Positions 56,812 to 64,000 of a DNA stretch of 64,000 nt are shown here, in pieces. Both the position numbers and the translations under genes were made by a program. The notes under the pieces were generated by a model. It saw only the letters and a program-made list of their open reading frames with translations, was not told where the DNA came from and searched no databases. The stretch's first letter is position 1; each line of letters opens with the position of its first letter. This stretch comes from Glandiceps talaboti (Eukaryota > Hemichordata > Enteropneusta > Spengelidae), in the NCBI RefSeq assembly GCF_964340395.1, contig NC_135549.1, positions 35,857,339 to 35,921,338 on the forward strand, given 5' to 3'.

Positions 56812-58011
56812 ACAAACAGACATTAACAATGTCTACAAATGGTGTAATACATGGAAATTGAAGCTCAATGTGGGGAAGTGTAATGTAATTACATTTAGTA
56901 ACAAAAAGAAACTGATTACATACAGTTACAGTATTGCTGATGGTCCCCTTGTTCGTGTTCATAGTATCAAAGATCTTGGTATTCTACTTTCTTCACAGAT
57001 GTCTTTTAGCACCCATATTGATAGTATTGTCAGGAAAGCTTTTAGAATGATGGGTTTTATCAAACGTACATGTGCCAATTTTTCCAACATTTCTACATTA
57101 AGATCTTTATATGTGACCCATGTTAGAAGCCATCTTGAGTACTGCAGTGTAATTTGGTCACCATGGCAAGTAACTCAAATTGATAAAATCGAACGTGTAC
57201 AGCAGAAATTTATTAAATTTTTATGTTTTAAATCAAATGTGCAATATACTTCAATAGATTACGATTCACTATGTGCTAGGTTTAAGCTTTTAAGTATTGT
57301 CAGGAAAGCTTTTAGAATGATGGGTTTTATCAAACGTACATGTGCCAATTTTTCCAACATTTCTACATTAAGATCTTTATATGTGACCCATGTTAGAAGC
57401 CATCTTGAGTACTGCAGTGTAATTTGGTCACCATGGCAAGTAACTCAAATTGATAAAATCGAACGTGTACAGCAGAAATTTATTAAATTTTTATGTTTTA
57501 AATCAAATGTGCAATATACTTCAATAGATTACGATTCACTATGTGCTAGGTTTAAGCTTCCCCCACTGGTGAGGAGGCGAAAGTTTTTATTTGCTATTTT
57601 TGTTTACAAACTGGTCAATTCATGCTATAATTGTCCATCCATTTTGTACAAGGTTTGTTTTAATGTACAGAGCAGACAGTTACGTAATAACCATATCTTT
57701 CGCATCAGTGCCTCCAGAGTAAATCTGAGAAAATATTCCCCAATTTTAAGATGTTTAACCACTTGTAATGACGTTTTTAAAGCAAATCCAAACATAGATT
57801 TATTTAGTCCTGTTTCCGCCTTTCGGCGTGTGTGCTTCAGGCTGCGTGTTTTTAATAATTTGTCCTGTTTTGTTGTTTTTATTTCTGTGTTTGCCTTTTA
57901 TGTCATGTCACTTCTGTTATTGCTACCCCTTGTTTTTTCTTTTTAGTGCTTGTTTTTCCTTATTTGTTTTTAAAGGTGCCTGTAAATGGGCTTTATGCCC
58001 GTTGGTTTACC

Positions 58012-58041
<30 letters not shown>
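56812..58041 (+). mobile_element. LINE 3' end with perfect 270-bp internal duplication
   Basis: The frame is open from the satellite junction (about 56,812) to 57,946. It begins DINNVYKWCNTWKLKLNVGK, the segment just after the YADD motif of Jockey/CR1-like reverse transcriptases, so the catalytic palm is missing. It continues through VHSIKDLGILLSSQMSF and LRSLYVTHVRSHLEYCSVIW. The part 57,023-57,292 is repeated at 57,293-57,559 without a mismatch over 267 bp, adding exactly 90 codons and keeping the frame. The 3' end has a GGGCTTTATGCCC stem-loop and (TAAA)n to 58,041. A 5'-truncated, recently inserted copy, or one duplicated after insertion. Confidence 0.75.
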
Positions 58042-58043
<2 letters not shown>

Positions 58044-61000
58044 ATATAGTATAGTATACTGGTAGTATAGAATAATACATAGTATAGTATAGTAGAGTAT
58101 ATGTTATATAGTGTAGTATAGTATAGTACATAGTCTACTATATTATAAAGTTTAATATAGTATATTATATAGTGTAGTAAATAGTATAGTGTAGTATATA
58201 ATATAATATAGTATATTATATAGTATAGTATAGTATAGTATAATATAGTAGAGTATATAGTATAGTGTAGTGTAGTATAGTATAGGATACTATATATATC
58301 ATATAGTATGGTATATAGTAAAGTATAGTATATGGTATATAGTATGGCATAGCATAGTATAGTATTGTATATTATAGTATATAATAGTATAGTATAGTAT
58401 AGTATGGTATAATATACTAGAGTATATTAGAGTATGTGGAATATAGTATAGTTTAGTGTATAGTATAGCATACTATACCAACCGTACAATACTATATACT
58501 GTACAATACAATACTATAATCTTATTCTATACCTATACTATCATATATAGTATAGTAGAGTATAGTAGAGTATATGGTATATAGTATAGCATAGCAAAGT
58601 ATAGTATAGTATAGTATTGTATAGTATGGTATGGTATAATATACTAGAGTATAGTAGAGTATATGGAATATAGTGTATAGTGTATATTATAGTGTAGTGT
58701 ATAGTATAGCATACTATACCATACAGTACTATATAATATACTCTACTATATACTGTACAATAATATACTATAATATTATTCTATACCTACACTATCGTAT
58801 ATAGTATAGAGTCTAGTATAGTCTTGAATAGTCTAGTATAGTATAGTATAGTATAGTAGATTATAGTATAGTAGAGTATGTGGTATATAGTATAGTATAT
58901 AGTCCAGTATATTGATGGCGCAAATCGAGAGATCTGATTGGTCTGGGCATCGAACTAGTGCGTCTAAAATGAGCGGTAATGCACAGTTGGCACGTGTCCA
59001 AATTTTGATGTTCTCTCACTGTTCGTCTATGAACGTTATAGTCTGCGCAGGGATGGGGGGCGCAAATGAAACCAGAAAATGTTGCGTCTTATCTTGTTTC
59101 CGACAGTTTCAATATACTGGTATAATATAATAGCGATAAATCACCCCTGGGAATGGTATACCACTCGGTTTGACCAGTGAATTCAATATATTTCGTTCAC
59201 TGGTCAAAACCTCTTGGTATACCATCCCCAGGGTGTGGTTTATTGCTTTATAGTGTAATAGAGTATAGTAGAGTATATGGTATAGTGTCGTGTAGTATAG
59301 TATAGTATAGTATAGTATAGTATAGTATAGTATAGTATAGTATAGTATAGTATAGTATAGTATAGTATAGTATAGTATAGTATAGTATAGTATAGTATGG
59401 TATAATATACTAGTATATGGAATATAGTATAGTGTAGGTTATAGTATAGCATACTATAGCATACCGTACTATATAATATACTATACTATATACTGTACAA
59501 TACTATACTATAATATTATTCTATACCTATACTATTGTATATAGTATATAGTCAAGTATAGTATATAGTATATTATATAGTATAGTATAGTATATGGTAT
59601 ATAGTATATCATAGCATAGTGTAGTATCATATAAAATTAGTATAGTATAGTATAGTGTAGTATAGAATAGTATAGGATAGTATATTCTAGTATAGTATAG
59701 TATGGTATAATATAGTAGTGTATCGTAGAGTATATTGAATATAGCATAGTGTAGTGTAGTATTGTATTGTATAGTATATAGGCAAGTGTAGTATATAGTA
59801 TAATATAGTATATTATATAGTAGAGTATATAGTATAGTACAGTGTATGGTATATAATATAGCATAGGATAGTATTGTATAGTATATGGTATATTATACTA
59901 TACTGTACTATATAGTAGACTATGATATATACTATATATTGTACTATATAGTATACAACACTATATTATACTATATTATATACTATACTATATTATATAC
60001 TATAGTATACTATACTATATATTATACTATGCTATATACTATATATTAAACTATACCGTACTGAACTATATACTACACTATGCTATATACTATGTATTTT
60101 GCTATGCTATATACTATATACTATAATATACTAAACTAGACTATGCTATACTATATACTATACTAGACTGTACTATGTACTATACTAGACTATACTATAC
60201 TAGACTATACTATATACTACACTACACTATACTATACTATATACTCTACTCTAATATACTATACTATGCTATTCTATACTATACTATATACTAGACTATG
60301 CTATATACTGTACTATATACTACACTATACTATACTATTCTATACTATACTATACTATATACTAGACTATGCTATATACTGTACTATATACTACACTATA
60401 CTATTCTATACTATACTATACTATATACTAGACTATGCTATATACTGTACTATATACTGTACTATATACTTGTCTTTACTATAAACTAGTACTATATTCT
60501 ATACTATACTATACACTATAATATACTATACTATCCAATACTATACTATACTATATTATACTGTACTATACTATGCTATACTATATAGTATAGTATAGTA
60601 TACAATACTATACTGTACTATACTATATACTAGACTATACTATATTCTGTACTGTATAATATACTATACTGTATTATATTATACTATGCTATACTATATT
60701 ATATTGTAGTATACTAGACTATACTATAATATATACTATATACTATACTATACTATGCTATACTATACTGCACTATATACTAGACTATGCTATATACTGT
60801 ATACTGTACTATATATTATACTATACTATATACTATATTATACTATGCACTATACTTTACTATTCTATATACTGTACTATACTATACTATACTATATACT
60901 AGACTATGCTATATACTATATTCTGTACTATATACTATACTGTACTATGCTATACTTTACTATGCTGTACTATACTATACACTATACTATACTATCTAAT

Positions 61001-64000
61001 ACTGTACTATACTATATTACACTATACTATATTATACTGTACTATACATGTAATATACTATACTATACTATACCATACTATACTATACTGCACTATATAC
61101 TAGACTATGCTATATACTATATACTGTCCTATATACTATTCTATACTATATACTAGACTATACTACATTGTACACTATACTAGACTACGCTATATACTAT
61201 ATACTGTACTATATACTAGACTATGCTATCTATTGTACTATATACTATGCTATACTATACTATACTATATACTACACTACACTATACTATATACTCTATC
61301 CTAATATACTATACTATTCTATACTATACTATATACTAGACTATGCTATATACTGTACTTTAAACTACACTATACTATACTATACTATACCATACTATAC
61401 TCTACTATATACTAGACTATGCTATATACTGTATACTGTACTATATATTATACTATACTATATACTATAAACTATATTATACTATACACTATACTATACA
61501 ATGCTACATACTAGACTATGCTATATACTGTATTCTGTACTATATACTATACTATACTGTACTTTGCTATACTATACTATGCTATATACTAGACTACACT
61601 ATATACTATACTATGCTATATACTATATACTATACATTGTACTATACTATACTATACTGTACTGTACTCTACTATATACTATACTGCACCTTAAACTAGA
61701 CTATGCTATCTACTGTATACTGTACTATATATTATACTATACTATATACTATATTATACTATGCACTATACTATTCTATTCTATATACTGTACTATACTA
61801 TACTATATACTATATTCTGTACTATATACTATACTATACTGTACTATGCTATACTTTACTATGCTATACTATACTATACAATATACTATACTATCTATTA
61901 CTATACTATACTATATTACACTATACTATATTATACTGTACTATACATGTACTATACTATACTATACTATACTATACTGCACTATATACTAGACTATGCT
62001 ATATACTAGACTATGCTATATTCTGTATTCTGTACTATATACTATACTATACTGTACTTTGCTATACTATACTATGCTATATACTAGACTACACTATATA
62101 CTATACTATGCTATATACTATATACTATACATTGTACTATACTATACTATACTGTACTGTACTCTACTATATACTATACTGCACCTTAAACTAGACTATG
62201 CTATCTACTGTATACTGTACTATATATTATACTATACTATCTATTGTACTATATACTATGCTATACTATACTATACTATACTATACTATATACTACACTA
62301 CACTACACTACACTATACTATATACTCTACTCTAATATAATTTACTATTCTATCCTATACTATATACTAGACTATGCTATATACTGTACTATATACTACA
62401 CTATACTATACTATACTATACTATACCATACTATACTCTACTATATACTAGACTATGCTATATACTGTATACTGTACTATATATTATACTATACTATATA
62501 CTATAAACTATATTATACTATACACTTTACTATACAATGCTACATACTAGACTATGCTATATACTGTATTCTGTACTATATACTATACTATACTGTACTT
62601 TGCTATACTATACTATGCTATACTAGACTACACTATATACTATACTATGCTATATACTATATACTATACATTGTACTATACTATACTATACTGTACTGTA
62701 CTCTACTATATACTATACTGCACCTTAAACTAGACTATGCTATCTACTGTATACTGTACTATATATTATACTATACTATATACTATATTATACTATGCAC
62801 TATACTATACTATTCTATATACTGTACTATACTATACTATATACTATATTCTGTACTATATACTATACTATACTGTACTATGCTATACTTTACTATGCTA
62901 TACTATACTATACAATATACTATACTATCTATTACTATACTATACTATATTACACTATACTATATTATACTGTACTATACATGTACTATACTATACTATA
63001 CTATACTGTACTATACACTATACTGTACTATATACTAGACTATACTACATTGTACACTATACTAGACTACGCTATATACTATATACTAGACTATATACTA
63101 GACTATGCTATCTATTGTACTATATACTATGCTATACTATACTATACTATATACTACACTACACTATACTATATACTCTATCCTAATATACTATACTATT
63201 CTATACTATACTATATACTAGACTATGCTATATACTGTACTTTAAACTACACTATACTATACTATACTATACTATACCATACTATTCTCTACTATATACT
63301 AGACTATGCTATATACTGTATACTGTACTATATATTATACTATACTATATACTATAAACTATATTATACTATACACCATACTATACAATGCTATATACTA
63401 GACTATGCTACATACTATACTGTACTTTGCTATACTATACTATGCTATATACTAGACTACACTATATACTATACTATGCTTTATACTATATACTATACAT
63501 TGTATTATACTATACTATACTGTACTGTACTCTACTGTACTATACCCTACTATACTATATTATACTGTACTATACTATACTTTATCATATCGTATAGTAT
63601 ACAATACTATACTGTACTATACTATATAGTAGACTATACTATATTCTGTACTATATATTATACTATATTATACTATACTATACTATATACTATATACTAT
63701 ACTATACTATACTATACTGCACTATATACTAGACTATGCTACATACTGTATACTGTACTATATATTATACTATACTATATATTATAAACTATATTATACT
63801 ATACTCTATACTATACAATGCTATATAATAGACTATGCTATATACTATATTCTGTACTATATACTATACTATACTGTTCTTTGCTATACTATACTATGCT
63901 ATACTATACTATATACTATACTATACTATATACTAGACTACACTATATACTATACTATGCTATATACTATATACTGCACATTGTACTATACTATACTATA
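58042..64000. repeat. TATAC satellite, right block with higher-order repeats
   Basis: GTATA-type units to about 59,890, then CTATA-type units to the end of the window. 58,040-60,700 is inverted relative to 28,430-31,010. From 61.5 kb on, long segments recur: CACCTTAAACTAGACTATGC appears at about 61,687, 62,182 and 62,722, and CTGTACTTTGCTATACTATA at about 61,557, 62,052, 62,594 and 63,420. Higher-order units of about 0.5 and 1.03 kb are indicated. All open frames are translations of the repeat. Confidence 0.9.
58905..59253 (-). repeat. Hairpin-bearing island in the satellite, copy 2 (inverted)
   Basis: Complement of 29,697-30,045 across its full length with scattered substitutions, including the palindrome (59,131-59,249). 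Arm mismatches such as CTCTTGG for CGAGTGG weaken the hairpin slightly compared with copy 1. Confidence 0.85.

Noticed and set aside
28446-64000. Many long open frames in the satellite blocks made of Tyr, Ile, Leu, Thr and few other residues
   Set aside because: They are translations of a five-base repeat that lacks stop codons in several frames. They follow the repeat on both strands, and their composition is not that of any protein family.
28380-64000. A single giant transposon with satellite ends carrying the Polinton-like genes
   Set aside because: The inverted arms are real, but no target duplication, defined ends or second copy can be shown, and a host exon lies inside. Kept only as a possibility in the findings.

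Overview
This is AT-rich animal DNA, most likely from a marine invertebrate. It holds no bacterial operons, very little host coding sequence, and a dense mixture of transposon families often found together in lancelets, acorn worms, molluscs and cnidarians: tyrosine-recombinase retroelements, Penelope-like elements, several LINEs, a tRNA-derived SINE, MITEs and a Polinton/adintovirus-like element. The species cannot be fixed from the sequence. The clearest host gene is a first coding exon on the minus strand at 41,646-41,833. It carries a PTS2-like peroxisomal signal, the GRIPKR segment typical of alkyl-DHAP synthase (AGPS) and a canonical AG|GTAAGT donor.

Layout. 1-18 kb: intergenic or intronic DNA with dispersed repeats, a decayed transmembrane/coiled-coil gene (3.1-4.5 kb, minus), duplicated blocks carrying X-box palindromes (7.7-8.2 kb) and nuclear-receptor half-sites (2.0-2.9 kb), a Harbinger-like MITE (9.48-9.82 kb), a SINE (13.05-13.32 kb), possible small exons (13.5-17.8 kb) and a 31-bp minisatellite (18.4 kb). 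19.3-23.7 kb: a decayed DIRS/Ngaro-type retroelement on the minus strand (gag, RT-RNase H, tyrosine recombinase), bracketed by two copies of an unrelated ~315-bp repeat. 24.9-27.3 kb: a ~240-bp tandem array, a large inverted repeat and a pure (CTATA)n run. 27.4-27.8 kb: a Penelope-like RT remnant. 28.4-31.1 kb: complex TATAC satellite containing a MITE and a hairpin-bearing island.

31-46 kb: dispersed repeats, a ~169-bp minisatellite (33.9-37.3 kb) interrupted by a 1,066-bp DNA transposon with a clean 5-bp target duplication, a decayed LINE (37.4-38.7 kb), a ~200-bp palindrome (39.6 kb) and the AGPS exon. 46.06-54.42 kb: a Polinton/adintovirus-like element with a zinc-finger ORF, protein-primed-type family B DNA polymerase (frameshifted), a minus-strand beta-rich protein (frameshifted), two proteins sharing an N-terminal module, a membrane protein and an intact retroviral-type integrase. 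No major capsid, packaging ATPase or protease was recognised. 54.9-58.0 kb: a foldback element, a coiled-coil ORF fragment, satellite and a LINE 3' end with a perfect 270-bp internal duplication. 58.0-64.0 kb: TATAC satellite with higher-order structure.

The main large-scale observation is that the satellite at 28.4-31.0 kb and the satellite at 58.0-60.7 kb are inverted copies of one another, including the same ~350-bp hairpin island. They enclose about 27 kb that contains the Polinton-like element and the AGPS exon. All repeat comparisons were made by eye; no alignment or database search was run.
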